From Parasutterella muris (GTDB lineage Bacteria; Pseudomonadota; Gammaproteobacteria; Burkholderiales; Burkholderiaceae_F): DNA of 44,019 nt. The notes beneath the pieces were generated by a model. The model made no database searches. It was given only the letters and a program-made list of their open reading frames with translations, and was not told the DNA's origin. The stretch lies in contig NZ_WSRP01000024.1 in NCBI RefSeq assembly GCF_009767915.1, positions 1-44,019 on the forward strand. The letters run 5' to 3'. Below, piece by piece: positions 8,533 to 16,946 of the stretch. Positions within the stretch are counted from its first letter, which is position 1. Each line of letters starts with the position of its first letter. Position numbers and translations under genes: made by a program.

Positions 8533-9536
8533 TCGCCGAAGCTGTCGCAGAAGACGTGATCGTCCTTTAAGCCGCAGCGGACGGTCAGATAGTCAAACGC
8601 GGAGCGGATGAACCTGCCGTTGCCGCACATATAAACATCCACTTTGGACATGTCGCCGTGATCAATCGCGGCCTGTGTCTGAACGTGTCCTGTTACGCCT
8701 TTCCAGCTTTCCTCTCTGGAGACGATCGGCGTGTAATGGATTTCCGGGTAGTGCGCTGCCCAGTCCTTAAAGAGATCATCAACAAAAAGATCGTCTGAAG
8801 TGCGGACACCCCAGTAGATATGGAGACTGCGGTCTTTCAGATCGTCCTTTTCAATCAGCGTCTGAATCATGCTCTTGATCGGAGCGATACCGGTCCCGGT
8901 GGCAAGGAAAATCGCCTTTCTGCCTTTGGGTGTATTAAAGACGGCTTCTCCGTCCGGTCCTTTGAGTTTCATCTGATCTCCGACACGGAATCCGTCAGAG
9001 AACAAAAGACTCGTAAAGACGCCGTTTGTGACGCGGCGGATTAAGAATTCGATGGTTTCTTTCTGCAGTTCAGAACTCGCGACGGAGTAGCTGCGGGAAA
9101 GTCCGCCCGGAAGTTCAACCGCATAGGATTGTCCGGCCTTAAAGTCAAAGAGGCCGCCGTCAGTACGCTTGAGAACAAGACGAAGGATGGAGTCGCGCAG
9201 GAGCGTTTTCTCAACAGCCTCGACCTGAATGAATGCGGGCTTGGCCGTCTCCAGCACTTTGACGCTTCTGACCTTGATTTCTAAATCCGAACGCGCTTTT
9301 GCCGTGCACATCAGCGCCAGACCGGATTTAATATCCGCTTCCGTCAGTGCGAAAGGCTGATATTTGCCCAGATCAACGTCGCCCGAAATAATCTGAGCTT
9401 TGCAGGCGCCGCAGGCGCCGGAGCGGCAGGCACAGGGAAGCGCGTAGCCGTTTCGTTCGGCTGCTTCGAAAATGTTCTCATCGGGGTCGGCCGAAAATTC
9501 GTACGGCGTTCCGGATAATTTAATACGGAAGGGCAT
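8529..9536 (-). CDS. 2Fe-2S ferredoxin-type NAD(P)H oxidoreductase (AscD/DdhD-like)
   Basis: This 335-residue protein has an N-terminal plant-type [2Fe-2S] domain with Cys37-x4-Cys42-x2-Cys45 and Cys77. An FAD-binding domain follows, with RSYSVASSE at about residue 149, then an NAD(P)-binding domain with [11 protein letters not shown]. This architecture passes electrons from NAD(P)H via FAD to the iron-sulfur centre. Related betaproteobacterial proteins are often labelled CDP-6-deoxy-3,4-glucoseen reductase, but no dideoxysugar genes lie nearby, so the partner is unknown. The gene ends in a 4-bp convergent overlap with lgt and starts just downstream of the 6S RNA terminator. Confidence 0.82.
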   Translation of the reverse strand: MPFRIKLSGTPYEFSADPDENIFEAAERNGYALPCACRSGACGACKAQIISGDVDLGKYQPFALTEADIKSGLALMCTAKARSDLEIKVRSVKVLETAKPAFIQVEAVEKTLLRDSILRLVLKRTDGGLFDFKAGQSYAVELPGGLSRSYSVASSELQKETIEFLIRRVTNGVFTSLLFSDGFRVGDQMKLKGPDGEAVFNTPKGRKAIFLATGTGIAPIKSMIQTLIEKDDLKDRSLHIYWGVRTSDDLFVDDLFKDWAAHYPEIHYTPIVSREESWKGVTGHVQTQAAIDHGDMSKVDVYMCGNGRFIRSAFDYLTVRCGLKDDHVFCDSFGD

Positions 9537-9580
9537 CTCGTTAAATAATTTATTGATTTGAAGAAAAAAATTCTATACCA

Positions 9581-9620
9581 AAATTGAAGGCGCTTTCCGA
9601 TGTCGAAAAGCGCCTTCAAA
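9581..9620 (-). terminator. Rho-independent terminator of 6S RNA
   Basis: Inverted repeat TTGAAGGCGCTTT / AAAGCGCCTTCAA with a short loop. On the minus strand it is followed by a T-rich stretch (AATTTTGG). It lies immediately after the closing stem of the 6S RNA. Confidence 0.8.
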
Positions 9621-9799
9621 ATCCCCCGCCTGAACCGTACGGCCTGAGTCCTGAACCGGAAGTTCAGGGTGGAGGCCTCTGCTACTTGAAAGGAGCAGCA
9701 TCGCGTGCCGCTCAACTTTAAAGAAATAGCAAGTCAGCCTCCTTGCTTGTAGCATTGGTTCAAAGAACAACTGACCGATGCTCGAATTCCGCAGGGGAC
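9621..9799 (-). ncRNA. ssrS: 6S RNA
   Basis: A roughly 180-nt minus-strand transcript folds as one long irregular hairpin. The ends pair (TCCCCTGC near 9791-9798 with GCGGGGGA near 9621-9628). A side hairpin CCTGAAC/GTTCAGG lies at about 9650-9668. The apical stem is GAGCGGCA/TGCTGCTC (9693-9713). The middle is open, as in the promoter-mimicking bubble of 6S RNA, which binds sigma70 RNA polymerase. Placement directly downstream of a zapA-like gene is the conserved proteobacterial location. Size, fold, a -10-like TAGAAT and a terminator all agree. Ends are approximate to a few bases. Confidence 0.85.
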
Positions 9800-9806
9800 G
9801 TGCTTA

Positions 9807-9812
9807 ATTCTA
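9807..9812 (-). promoter_or_regulatory. ssrS: -10 box of the 6S RNA promoter
   Basis: TAGAAT on the minus strand lies 7 nt upstream of the predicted RNA 5' end at 9799. A convincing -35 is not obvious. Confidence 0.5.
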
Positions 9813-9888
9813 GTCATTTGCGCTGAGGAAAGAAAGTGGTAAAGGCGCCTATTGCGCAAGATGAGTATTACGGGTATGAAGCCGCTTT

Positions 9889-10224
9889 CTAAGGGGCTCG
9901 GCCGAGTCCTTGGTCGCAAAGTTCGATCAGATGACGTACTTTTTGTAGCGTTTCGTCATCATTGGATACTTCTTTGTCGGGGACCTGTTCCCTTAATTGC
10001 TTTTTGATATCGGGATCGATCAGAAAAGAAAAGAGCGAAAGGATCAAAAGCTTCGTGTTCGGATCAGACGTTAATTCCGCCGGTTCGCCGTTGTTATAGG
10101 ACACGAGGTACTCGTTAAACATGTGGATCAGCTTATCCACTTCGCCGAGGTTCGTCTCTTCCGGCAGACGCACGAGGAGCTTTAAATTCTGAACGTGAAT
10201 ACGATAGGGGATTTTGTTAGCCAC
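9889..10224 (-). CDS. zapA: ZapA-like cell division protein
   Basis: This 111-residue protein has a short beta-strand N-terminus (YRIHVQNLKLLVRL), a helical middle and a C-terminal helix, the plan of ZapA, which binds FtsZ and cross-links its filaments. Sequence similarity to textbook ZapA is weak by eye, and the usual leucine-rich DP-RLAVLAALNLA segment is replaced by DPNTKLLILSLFSFLID. The call rests strongly on context: a small coiled-coil gene 6 bp upstream and 6S RNA just downstream form the standard zapA neighbourhood. Confidence 0.62.
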   Translation of the reverse strand: MANKIPYRIHVQNLKLLVRLPEETNLGEVDKLIHMFNEYLVSYNNGEPAELTSDPNTKLLILSLFSFLIDPDIKKQLREQVPDKEVSNDDETLQKVRHLIELCDQGLGRAP

Positions 10225-10230
10225 GATGCT

Positions 10231-10464
10231 TTACTCTTGAGACTTCTGAAGATCGTCGCGGAAGATTTTGATTCGTTTGAGCTGCGTGTCGAGCTCCTCA
10301 GCCGCGATTTTGATTTGATTGCGCAGTGCGTCAAGACTTTTGTCTTTGTCATCAATCTGTCTGCGCAGGACATGGTTCTCGTGCTCAAGATTCTTAAGAC
10401 GCGAAGTTAACTCAAGAATCCTGAGCTCGAGCTGTTTGAATGCCTCTTGAGCGGCGCTGTTCAT
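10231..10464 (-). CDS. Small coiled-coil protein upstream of zapA (ZapB/TIGR02449-like)
   Basis: A 77-residue, almost entirely helical protein with a heptad pattern (LELRILELTSRLKNLEHEN, then LRRQIDDKDKSLDALRNQI). A small coiled-coil protein of this type commonly precedes zapA in beta- and gammaproteobacteria and is thought to act in division. Its ATG overlaps the dapB stop by one base (TAATG), so translation is probably coupled. Confidence 0.7.
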   Translation of the reverse strand: MNSAAQEAFKQLELRILELTSRLKNLEHENHVLRRQIDDKDKSLDALRNQIKIAAEELDTQLKRIKIFRDDLQKSQE

Positions 10465-11270
10465 TATTTAAGACCAAGGACGTCATCCATGGAATACAGT
10501 CCCGGTTTCTGATTGACAACGTACTGAGCGGCCTTGACGGAGCCTTCGGCGTATCCGGCGCGCGAGCTCGAAAGGTGCGAAATGACAATGCGTTCTCCCG
10601 GACCCGCAAAAATCACCTGATGGTCGCCGACCACGTCCCCGCCGCGAAGCGCGGCAAAGCCGATGCTGCCCGGAACTCTCGGTCCGGTATGACCCTGACG
10701 AGCCCAAACGGCGACGTCTTCAAAGTTCTGACCTCTGGCCTCAGCGATGACTTTGCCCATGGCGATCGCGGTTCCGCTCGGCGCGTCCACTTTGCGGCTG
10801 TGATGCATTTCGACGATTTCGCAGTCGTAGTCTTTGAGAAGCTTCGCAGCCTGCGCAAGAAGCTTATTCGTGACGTTGACGCCTGTGCTCATGTTCGGAG
10901 CAAAGACAATCGGAATCACTTTGGAGGCTTCTTCGAGTTTCTGCTTCTGTTTCGCATTCAGACCGGTTGTGCCGATGACCATGGCGATTCCCGCGTCCTT
11001 GCAGATATCAAGGAAAGCCATCGTGCCTTCGGGGCGGGTGAAATCGATAAGTACCTGAGCGCCGCTCGTGCGGAGCGTTTCATTGTCGCAGCTGATCTTA
11101 ACGCCGCTGTTAAAGCCGAGGGAGGCGCCGGCGTCTTCATTGGCTTCGACGTGATCCGTTTCTTTGTGCGCGAGCGCGCAAACCAGTTCGGCGCCTTCCG
11201 TGTTCCACACGGCGTCAATAATCATTTTGCCCATGTGGCCTTTAGCGCCGGCAACTGCGATTTTAACCAT
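10464..11270 (-). CDS. dapB: 4-hydroxy-tetrahydrodipicolinate reductase
   Basis: This 268-residue enzyme catalyses the second committed step of the diaminopimelate/lysine pathway. It has an N-terminal NAD(P) Rossmann motif VAGAKGHMGK (residues 6-15) and the catalytic signature EMHHSRKVDAPSGTA, holding the His-His and Lys residues of DapB. Length matches the family (E. coli 273). It lies 21 bp downstream of bamE and overlaps the next gene, consistent with a bamE-dapB-coiled-coil-zapA transcription unit. Confidence 0.96.
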   Translation of the reverse strand: MVKIAVAGAKGHMGKMIIDAVWNTEGAELVCALAHKETDHVEANEDAGASLGFNSGVKISCDNETLRTSGAQVLIDFTRPEGTMAFLDICKDAGIAMVIGTTGLNAKQKQKLEEASKVIPIVFAPNMSTGVNVTNKLLAQAAKLLKDYDCEIVEMHHSRKVDAPSGTAIAMGKVIAEARGQNFEDVAVWARQGHTGPRVPGSIGFAALRGGDVVGDHQVIFAGPGERIVISHLSSSRAGYAEGSVKAAQYVVNQKPGLYSMDDVLGLK

Positions 11271-11291
11271 GACAAATCTCCAATACTTTGA

Positions 11292-11789
11292 TTATTCCGT
11301 CTTAGCGGCTTCTTCAGCGCCCTGAGTTTCAGAGGCGGCTCCTTCAGCTTCCAAGCTCTTCTTCTCGGCAACGAAGTCACTGTGACGCTTGAGCGTCTCT
11401 TCTCTGGCGCGTTCGCCGAGAATGGCTAAGTCAGCGTCGGTTTCATCCGGCATCGGATCGGACTTGAAGCTCTCGACTCGATTGTCGTCGTTGAAGACGA
11501 TGGTCAGCTTGCGGACCGTCGGCTGACCGCCGCGCGGATTCAGATAGTAGACGTAACTCCATTCGTTCTTGTGGAAGATACTCTGCAGTGTTGCTGTACC
11601 GAGCAGGAAGATGACCTGATTTTTAGTCATTCCTTCATGCAGGTTTTCTACCATTTCACTGGTTACCACGTTGCCCTGATGGATGTCCGGACGGTACGGT
11701 GTAAGGATCTTGGGAACGTAATCCGATACGGAGGAACAGCCGGCCAGAAGTGTAAGGGGCAGTACTGCGCACAAAATAAGAGGTTTCAT
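11292..11789 (-). CDS. bamE: Outer membrane assembly lipoprotein BamE
   Basis: This 165-residue lipoprotein is part of the BAM complex that inserts beta-barrel proteins into the outer membrane. I start it at MKPLILCAVLPLTLLAGC, which gives a proper lipoprotein signal with lipobox LLAGC. A longer in-frame start at 11915 would overlap fur and bury the signal peptide. The core matches the SmpA/OmlA domain: VENLHEGMTKNQVIFLLGTA, then WSYVYYLNPRGG. The C-terminal 40 residues are charged and alanine/glutamate-rich. It is divergent from fur, a common betaproteobacterial arrangement. Confidence 0.9.
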   Translation of the reverse strand: MKPLILCAVLPLTLLAGCSSVSDYVPKILTPYRPDIHQGNVVTSEMVENLHEGMTKNQVIFLLGTATLQSIFHKNEWSYVYYLNPRGGQPTVRKLTIVFNDDNRVESFKSDPMPDETDADLAILGERAREETLKRHSDFVAEKKSLEAEGAASETQGAEEAAKTE

Positions 11790-11840
11790 GAAGAGGGTTC
11801 TGTTTAGTGGTAATACAATAACCATGTATGATAAAGGATT

Positions 11841-11858
11841 AGTGTTTAGATTAACACT
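11841..11858. promoter_or_regulatory. Inverted repeat in the fur/bamE divergent promoter region
   Basis: AGTGTT-6 nt-AACACT, extending imperfectly inward, sits in the middle of the 100-bp gap between the divergent bamE and fur starts. It is a candidate operator. It does not match the Fur consensus well enough to call it a Fur box. Confidence 0.35.
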
Positions 11859-11889
11859 TTGAAGAAAACCTCTTAACGAGAATTGTTGA

Positions 11890-12345
11890 ATGCAGCATAA
11901 AGAGATAGCGGACAACGCGAAGAATTTAAAAGAATTAGGGCTTAAGGCAACCGGTCCGAGACTGAAGATTCTGGAGATGTTCCAGAAGAAGACGTCTAAC
12001 GGGACTGATCGTCACATGAGCGCCGAAGAAGTTTATAAGGAGCTGGTGGACGCGGGCGAAGACGTCGGTCTTGCAACGGTCTATCGTGTTCTCGCGCAGT
12101 TCGCGAGTGCGGGGATTCTGATTCGCCGCAATTTCGAACACGGAACGGCGCTGTTTGAACTCGACGACGGTCATCATCATGATCATCTGATCTGTGTGAT
12201 GTGCGGCAAAGTCGTTGAATTCATTGATGAGGAAGTGGAGAAGCGTCAGTTTGAAATCGCGCAGAAACACGGCTACTCGCTTGTCGATCATTCCATGGCG
12301 CTTTACGGTGTTTGCCCGGCATGCCGTGACAAGAACAAAAAATAA
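11890..12345 (+). CDS. fur: Ferric uptake regulator
   Basis: This 151-residue Fe(II)-sensing repressor has the winged helix signature AEEVYKELVDAGEDVGLATVYRVL split over residues 40-63. The metal-binding HHHDHLICVMCG stretch holds histidines and CxxC, and a second CPAC pair is near the C-terminus. It would control iron uptake, including the feo genes at 26 kb. It is monocistronic, with a strong terminator downstream. Confidence 0.96.
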   Translation: MQHKEIADNAKNLKELGLKATGPRLKILEMFQKKTSNGTDRHMSAEEVYKELVDAGEDVGLATVYRVLAQFASAGILIRRNFEHGTALFELDDGHHHDHLICVMCGKVVEFIDEEVEKRQFEIAQKHGYSLVDHSMALYGVCPACRDKNKK

Positions 12346-12370
12346 GAGCACGAAGCTTTAAATGCATGAA

Positions 12371-12390
12371 GGACGATAAAACTATCGTCC
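12371..12390. terminator. Hairpin downstream of fur
   Basis: Perfect 8-bp arms GGACGATA/TATCGTCC with a 4-nt AAAC loop. No long T run follows. It probably assists the next hairpin. Confidence 0.45.
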
Positions 12391-12399
12391 AAATAGAGA

Positions 12400-12426
12400 A
12401 GGCGGACCCAAAATGTCCGCCTTTAA
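12400..12426. terminator. Bidirectional terminator between fur and recN
   Basis: Perfect arms AGGCGGAC/GTCCGCCT (12400-12407, 12415-12422) followed by TTAAAT. It sits between the convergent fur and recN genes. Confidence 0.65.
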
Positions 12427-12429
12427 ATA

Positions 12430-14082
12430 TTAATGTCTGAGCATCTCTTTAGCGTGCTCGAGCGTTTTATCCGTAATTTTGATGCCGCCGAGCATGCGCG
12501 CGATTTCTTTAACGCGTTCCTCCTCATCGAGCGGAATCACCGTTGAGGTTGGGGCTTCGTCCTTGCTTTCAGCATGCTTCACAATCTTGAAGTGGTGTGA
12601 GGCGCAGCTTGCGACCTGAGGCAGATGCGTCACACAGAGAACCTGCTGATGCTCACCGAGCTGCGCAAGCAGCCGGCCAACGGTTTCCGCGACTCCGCCG
12701 CCGATGCCGGAATCCACTTCGTCAAAAATCAGAGTGTCCACGGTCGCTGTCATCGTGTCGGTGACAGCAATCGCGAGACTGACGCGCGCGAGTTCGCCGC
12801 CCGAGGCGACTTTGGCTAGCGAGCGACGGGCAACACCCGCATGGCCGGCCACTAAAAATTCACACGAATCCGTGCCAAGCGGTCCCGGATGCTCGCTCGG
12901 CGTCACGGAGACTTCAAATGAGCCGCCTTCCATCGCGAGCGTCTGCATGACTTCGGTGATATTTGTCTGCATCCTGAGCGCCGCTTTGCTGCGCTCGGCG
13001 CTAACCTCGGCGGCAAGCGCTTCATAGCGCTGCTGAGATTTCTGCGCCTTGTTCTGAAGCTCTGTGACGTTGATTTCCTGAAGCTCGGAAAGTTTGAGCC
13101 GCGACTGAATCATTTCTTCATACAGTTCGCCGGGCTCGATGTGATATTTGCGTGCGAGCGAAAGATAGGAACTCAGGCGCTCATCAACTTCTGCAAAACG
13201 CGCCTCATCAAAATCCATACGGCTTAAAAAATGCTCCACGTCGCTTGAAGCGGAATCAATGATTTCTCTAGCCTCGTTGAGCTGGCCGTATACGCTCTCG
13301 ATTTTCTTATCGATGTCCGAGATGTCGTCCAGCGCGGAAATGGCGGAATCCACCATCGAAAGCGCGCTTTCATCAGCTTCTGTCAGGGTAGCCCGGGCTC
13401 TTTCGCAGGCTTCCAGAATCTCTGTGTAACGAGAGAGCTTAGTGTGCTCTTCGTTAAGCGTATCCCATTCGCCTTTAAGGGGAGCGAGCTCATCCATGTC
13501 TTCCAAGTACCAGCTCAGCTGCTGAGCTTCCGCCTGATGCTGTGCCTGTCGGTTTTTGGCTTCATCGAGCGCCTCTAGCGCGTCCCGCCAAGCATTCCAG
13601 CGCTTTTTAAGTTCTGAAATCGTCGGTCTCAGCCCTGCATAGTCGTCGAGCATCTCCAGCTGGGAGCCTTTGCGCAGAAGCGACTGATGCGCATGCTGCC
13701 CGTGAATGACGACAAGCATCTGACTGAGCTCTTTAAGCTGAGAAAGGGAGGCTGGAATTCCATTAATCCACGCTCTGCTCTTGCCTTTGATATCGAGTGT
13801 GCGGCGAAGAATAAGATCGTCCTCTTCGCCCGTGAAATCATTTTCCGCGAGCCACTCACGAATTTTTTCATTGGTGGTGAAGGAGGCGCTGAGATCGCTC
13901 TTGTCCGCGCCTTCTCGAATAAGTCCCGCGTCGCTGCGGCTGCCGAATAAAAGCTGAATCGCGTCAATCAGAATGGACTTGCCGGCACCGGTTTCACCGG
14001 TCAGCGCGGAGAAGCCGTTTTGAAAGTCCAGCTCAAGTTTTTCTACGATGACAAAGTTTCTTATATTCAGCGTGCTGAGCAT
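12430..14082 (-). CDS. recN: DNA repair protein RecN
   Basis: This 550-residue SMC-like ATPase acts in double-strand break repair. The N-terminal Walker A is ALTGETGAGKS (about residues 26-36). A long helical coiled-coil occupies the middle. The C-terminal signature is VASGGELARVSLAIAV, and Walker B-type DEVDSGIGGGVAETVG follows. Length fits (E. coli 553). It is the last gene of the fabI-DUF423-unknown-nadK-recN run, with only 5 bp to nadK. Confidence 0.95.
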   Translation of the reverse strand: MLSTLNIRNFVIVEKLELDFQNGFSALTGETGAGKSILIDAIQLLFGSRSDAGLIREGADKSDLSASFTTNEKIREWLAENDFTGEEDDLILRRTLDIKGKSRAWINGIPASLSQLKELSQMLVVIHGQHAHQSLLRKGSQLEMLDDYAGLRPTISELKKRWNAWRDALEALDEAKNRQAQHQAEAQQLSWYLEDMDELAPLKGEWDTLNEEHTKLSRYTEILEACERARATLTEADESALSMVDSAISALDDISDIDKKIESVYGQLNEAREIIDSASSDVEHFLSRMDFDEARFAEVDERLSSYLSLARKYHIEPGELYEEMIQSRLKLSELQEINVTELQNKAQKSQQRYEALAAEVSAERSKAALRMQTNITEVMQTLAMEGGSFEVSVTPSEHPGPLGTDSCEFLVAGHAGVARRSLAKVASGGELARVSLAIAVTDTMTATVDTLIFDEVDSGIGGGVAETVGRLLAQLGEHQQVLCVTHLPQVASCASHHFKIVKHAESKDEAPTSTVIPLDEEERVKEIARMLGGIKITDKTLEHAKEMLRH

Positions 14083-14087
14083 AATGG

Positions 14088-14960
14088 TTAGCGATCCGTG
14101 GGATTGTAGTTCCAGTGTAATTTTTGATTTAGTGTATCGAAGTAATTGTGCGAAGTTGGATGAAGAATCTTGATTGTGTGTTTATAAGGAGAAATCTTCA
14201 GGACATCGTTGATCAGTACTTCGTTTTGATCCTGCATGTCAAAGTATAGAATCGCGTCTCGAATTTGTGTAACGCAGATTTCAATAAGCGAGGATTCCGG
14301 CAGAACTATCGGACGGTTGGAAAGCGTGTGCGGCGCCACCGGGATCATCAGCATGCAGGGCACAGACGGATAGATCATCGGACCACCCGCGCTCAGCGCG
14401 TAGGCGGTGGAACCGGTCGGCGTGGACACAATCAGACCGTCGGCATGCATGCTGCACATCTGAAGACGGTTGACGATGACCGAGCATTCCACCATGCCGC
14501 CGGAAACACCGCGCGAAATGACGACTTCATTGAGTGCGACATTGCGATAGACCTCTTTGTCGCCCCGCATCTGAATGCACTCAAGCAGCGTGCGCGAATC
14601 TGTGTAGTAGTGACCGTTTAGAATTTCCGAGAGCTCGTTTCCCATGCGCTCGGAAGGAATATCCGTAATGAATCCGAGTCGGCCGGCATTAATGCCGATA
14701 AAAGGCACTTCGTATTTGGCCATGCGGCGGGAAATGCCGAGAAATGTGCCGTCGCCGCCGTAAATAATAAAAAGATCCGCCTGCGTGCCGATTTCTTCCA
14801 GAGTGCGGCCGCAGTCAAGCCCGAGCGCCTCCGCGGCCCGTTTCTCCAAAATGACGTTTCTGCCGTGCCGGATCAGAAAATCTCGAAGCTGCTTCAAAGG
14901 AGCAAAATCGGTGGAGTCACGCTTGCCAAAAACGGCGACGGTTTGAAATTCAACAGACAT
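14088..14960 (-). CDS. nadK: NAD kinase
   Basis: This 290-residue enzyme phosphorylates NAD to NADP. The GGDGTFL motif at about residue 69 is the diagnostic ATP/NAD kinase element. The glycine-rich second motif TPTGSTAYALSAGGP follows. Pairing with recN is conserved in many proteobacteria, where hrcA often precedes nadK; here an unknown gene occupies that place. Confidence 0.95.
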   Translation of the reverse strand: MSVEFQTVAVFGKRDSTDFAPLKQLRDFLIRHGRNVILEKRAAEALGLDCGRTLEEIGTQADLFIIYGGDGTFLGISRRMAKYEVPFIGINAGRLGFITDIPSERMGNELSEILNGHYYTDSRTLLECIQMRGDKEVYRNVALNEVVISRGVSGGMVECSVIVNRLQMCSMHADGLIVSTPTGSTAYALSAGGPMIYPSVPCMLMIPVAPHTLSNRPIVLPESSLIEICVTQIRDAILYFDMQDQNEVLINDVLKISPYKHTIKILHPTSHNYFDTLNQKLHWNYNPTDR

Positions 14961-14965
14961 TTTTA

Positions 14966-15661
14966 TTATTTCCCGGCCTTTTCGCTTTGAATATCGCGAA
15001 GCAGCCTAATTGTATCTTCGGGGGTACGGATCGCAGTGAGAAGCGTCGTCAGCGCCGGGCCCTGAACTGCGCAGATCCACTCCGAAGAGCTCCAAAATTT
15101 AAATGTTTCGCGAAGCATGACGCTGGAGCCGCGTACGCTAAGCTGGTCATCGTCACCGATGACTGCCCGCACCGTCGGGTTGCCTCGCTGAGAGAGACAG
15201 TCGGTGAGGGCCCATAAATGGTAAAAAGCGAGTTCGGGATTTTCCTGCCGATCAATCCAATCGTTAAAAATGACGGAGAAGCGCATGCGGACGAGCTCCT
15301 TCATCGAATTGGTCGTGTCGTAGGTTTTAAACGAGAGAAAGACCGGAAGGGTAGACATCGCGATAGCGACTCTGCCCTTGGTCGCTCCGATCTTTGCATA
15401 TTTGAACGGCAGCCCTTTACAACTGACAGAGTCCTCAAACTCATCCTCGATCACAGCCTTTTCAAACTCGTCGGGGAAATAGTGCGATAGGATCGTTGTG
15501 ATGATCAGTCTGCTCCAAATAAGCGCATGCGCCTGGCTCGGATGTTGCCGAGCGTAGGCAAGGATTTCGGAACCGAGCACCTCTTCTGCCAGATCCAGCG
15601 GAGGCGCCTGAGTGCAGTCCGCGACAAGCAGAATAGGCGCTGCGAGTTTGGAGTAGTACAT
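14966..15661 (-). CDS. Unknown protein in the nadK-recN operon
   Basis: I do not recognise this 231-residue protein. It has no signal peptide or strong transmembrane segment, no nucleotide-binding loop and no metal-binding cluster. Composition is that of an ordinary soluble, mostly helical protein (for example LIWSRLIITTILSHYFPDEF, SMKELVRMRFSVIFNDWI). It lies 5 bp before nadK and 18 bp after the DUF423 gene, so it is almost certainly co-transcribed with them. Base composition resembles its neighbours, arguing against recent transfer. Confidence 0.8.
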   Translation of the reverse strand: MYYSKLAAPILLVADCTQAPPLDLAEEVLGSEILAYARQHPSQAHALIWSRLIITTILSHYFPDEFEKAVIEDEFEDSVSCKGLPFKYAKIGATKGRVAIAMSTLPVFLSFKTYDTTNSMKELVRMRFSVIFNDWIDRQENPELAFYHLWALTDCLSQRGNPTVRAVIGDDDQLSVRGSSVMLRETFKFWSSSEWICAVQGPALTTLLTAIRTPEDTIRLLRDIQSEKAGK

Positions 15662-15679
15662 GACCGAAATCCTGGCGCT

Positions 15680-16072
15680 TTAGTAGAAGCTGCTGCGTTT
15701 GGGCTGAGAGGTAAGCGCTGCGATCGCCATGACGACCCACGCGGCGATCATGAAGAAGCCGCTGATGGGCGTGACAAGCGGGAAGGGGCGCCACTGAATC
15801 AGCACAAGCAGATAAAGACTCACGGAGAATCCGAGGCTGCCGATAAGCAGAAGAATGCCCGCGATATTGACAAGCCAAGCCTTAAAGTGCTGGGTTGCCC
15901 ACGCAACGGCAAAAAAGCCGAGACCGCTGATCAGCTGGTAGAGAACGGCGTATTCATAACTCTCAATCAGACGAGGAACGGTGACGGCGGCTCTTAACCC
16001 ATGCGCGCCGTACGCGCCCAATGCGATGCCGGAAGCCAGCATGAGTGCGCCGAGAAAAGCCCAGATATGCAT
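15680..16072 (-). CDS. DUF423 family inner-membrane protein (YgdD-like)
   Basis: This 130-residue protein has four predicted membrane segments. The family's N-terminal pattern is clear: FLGALMLASGIALGAYGAHGL, ALYQLISGLGFFAVA-like second helix and a glycine-rich third helix. The function is not established. Start chosen at MHIWAF because AGGAG lies 7 nt upstream; a longer frame to 16138 would run close to fabI and lacks a site. Confidence 0.83.
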   Translation of the reverse strand: MHIWAFLGALMLASGIALGAYGAHGLRAAVTVPRLIESYEYAVLYQLISGLGFFAVAWATQHFKAWLVNIAGILLLIGSLGFSVSLYLLVLIQWRPFPLVTPISGFFMIAAWVVMAIAALTSQPKRSSFY

Positions 16073-16088
16073 AAAAACTCCTAAATTT

Positions 16089-16877
16089 TTATTCCAGAGA
16101 GTCGCTGATGGCGACAGCATGGAACCCTGCGTCCACATAGATATTATCCCCCGTTATGCCGGACGCGTAATCGGAAAGGAGGAATGCGGCAGTGTTGCCG
16201 ACTTCATCAATAGTGACGGTTCTCTGCAGCGGAGCAAGAGACTCCATGTGGTGCAGCAGTTTCGAGAAGTCTTTAATGCCGCTCGCGGCAAGTGTCTTGA
16301 TTGGGCCGGAAGAGATTGCGTTAGCGCGAATGCCTTTCGGCCCGAGACTTGCGGCAAGATAACGAACAGAAGCTTCAAGGGCGGCCTTGGCAACGCCCAT
16401 GGTGTTGTAGTTCGGAACAACGCGCTCGCTGCCCAGGTATGTCAGTGTGAGAACAGAAGCAGGACGGCCTTCCATGAGCGGAAGCAGCGCTTTAACCATC
16501 GCCGGGAAGGAGTAAGCGGAAATGTCCAGCGCTGTGCCGAAGGCGTCTCGCGAAAGTCCTTCAAGGAAGTCACCCTGAATCGCTTCTCTCGGAGCAAAAC
16601 CGATCGAGTGCACCGCGCCGTCAAGACAGCCCCATTTGTCACGAAGCACTTCAGTCATTGAGAAAATCTGTGCATCATCGGAGACGTCAAGCGGAATGAC
16701 GATGTCGCTGTCAAATTCCTTGGCAAAACCCGTGATTCTGTCGAGGAATCTTTCGTTCTGATAGGTAAAGGCAAGCTGAGCGCCCTCTCTGTGGCAGGCT
16801 CGCGCAATGCCGTATGCGATAGAACGATTGGATAAAACACCGGTAATCAAGATTTTCTTGTCTTTAAGCAGGCTCAT
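16089..16877 (-). CDS. fabI: Enoyl-ACP reductase (NADH)
   Basis: This 262-residue SDR-type enzyme performs the last step of each fatty-acid elongation cycle. The cofactor-binding motif is ITGVLSNRSIAYGIA (11-25), the FabI variant. Catalytic residues Tyr147, Tyr157 and Lys164 match the E. coli 146/156/163 triad. It is the first gene of a tight minus-strand run leading to recN (gaps 16, 18, 5 and 5 bp), with 69 bp separating it from mltD upstream. Confidence 0.95.
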   Translation of the reverse strand: MSLLKDKKILITGVLSNRSIAYGIARACHREGAQLAFTYQNERFLDRITGFAKEFDSDIVIPLDVSDDAQIFSMTEVLRDKWGCLDGAVHSIGFAPREAIQGDFLEGLSRDAFGTALDISAYSFPAMVKALLPLMEGRPASVLTLTYLGSERVVPNYNTMGVAKAALEASVRYLAASLGPKGIRANAISSGPIKTLAASGIKDFSKLLHHMESLAPLQRTVTIDEVGNTAAFLLSDYASGITGDNIYVDAGFHAVAISDSLE

Positions 16878-16946
16878 TGATGATCCTTAGAAAGTTTTTT
16901 AAGAATCATAAGATATTAAGCGAGTTTGCTAAAGAGTGGTATCGGA

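Noticed and set aside
11790-11915. A longer N-terminus for BamE
   Set aside because: It would overlap fur and place 42 non-conserved residues before a clear lipoprotein signal peptide.
14966-15661. HrcA repressor, expected beside nadK
   Set aside because: The protein lacks an N-terminal winged helix and the HrcA sequence pattern, so it was left as unknown.
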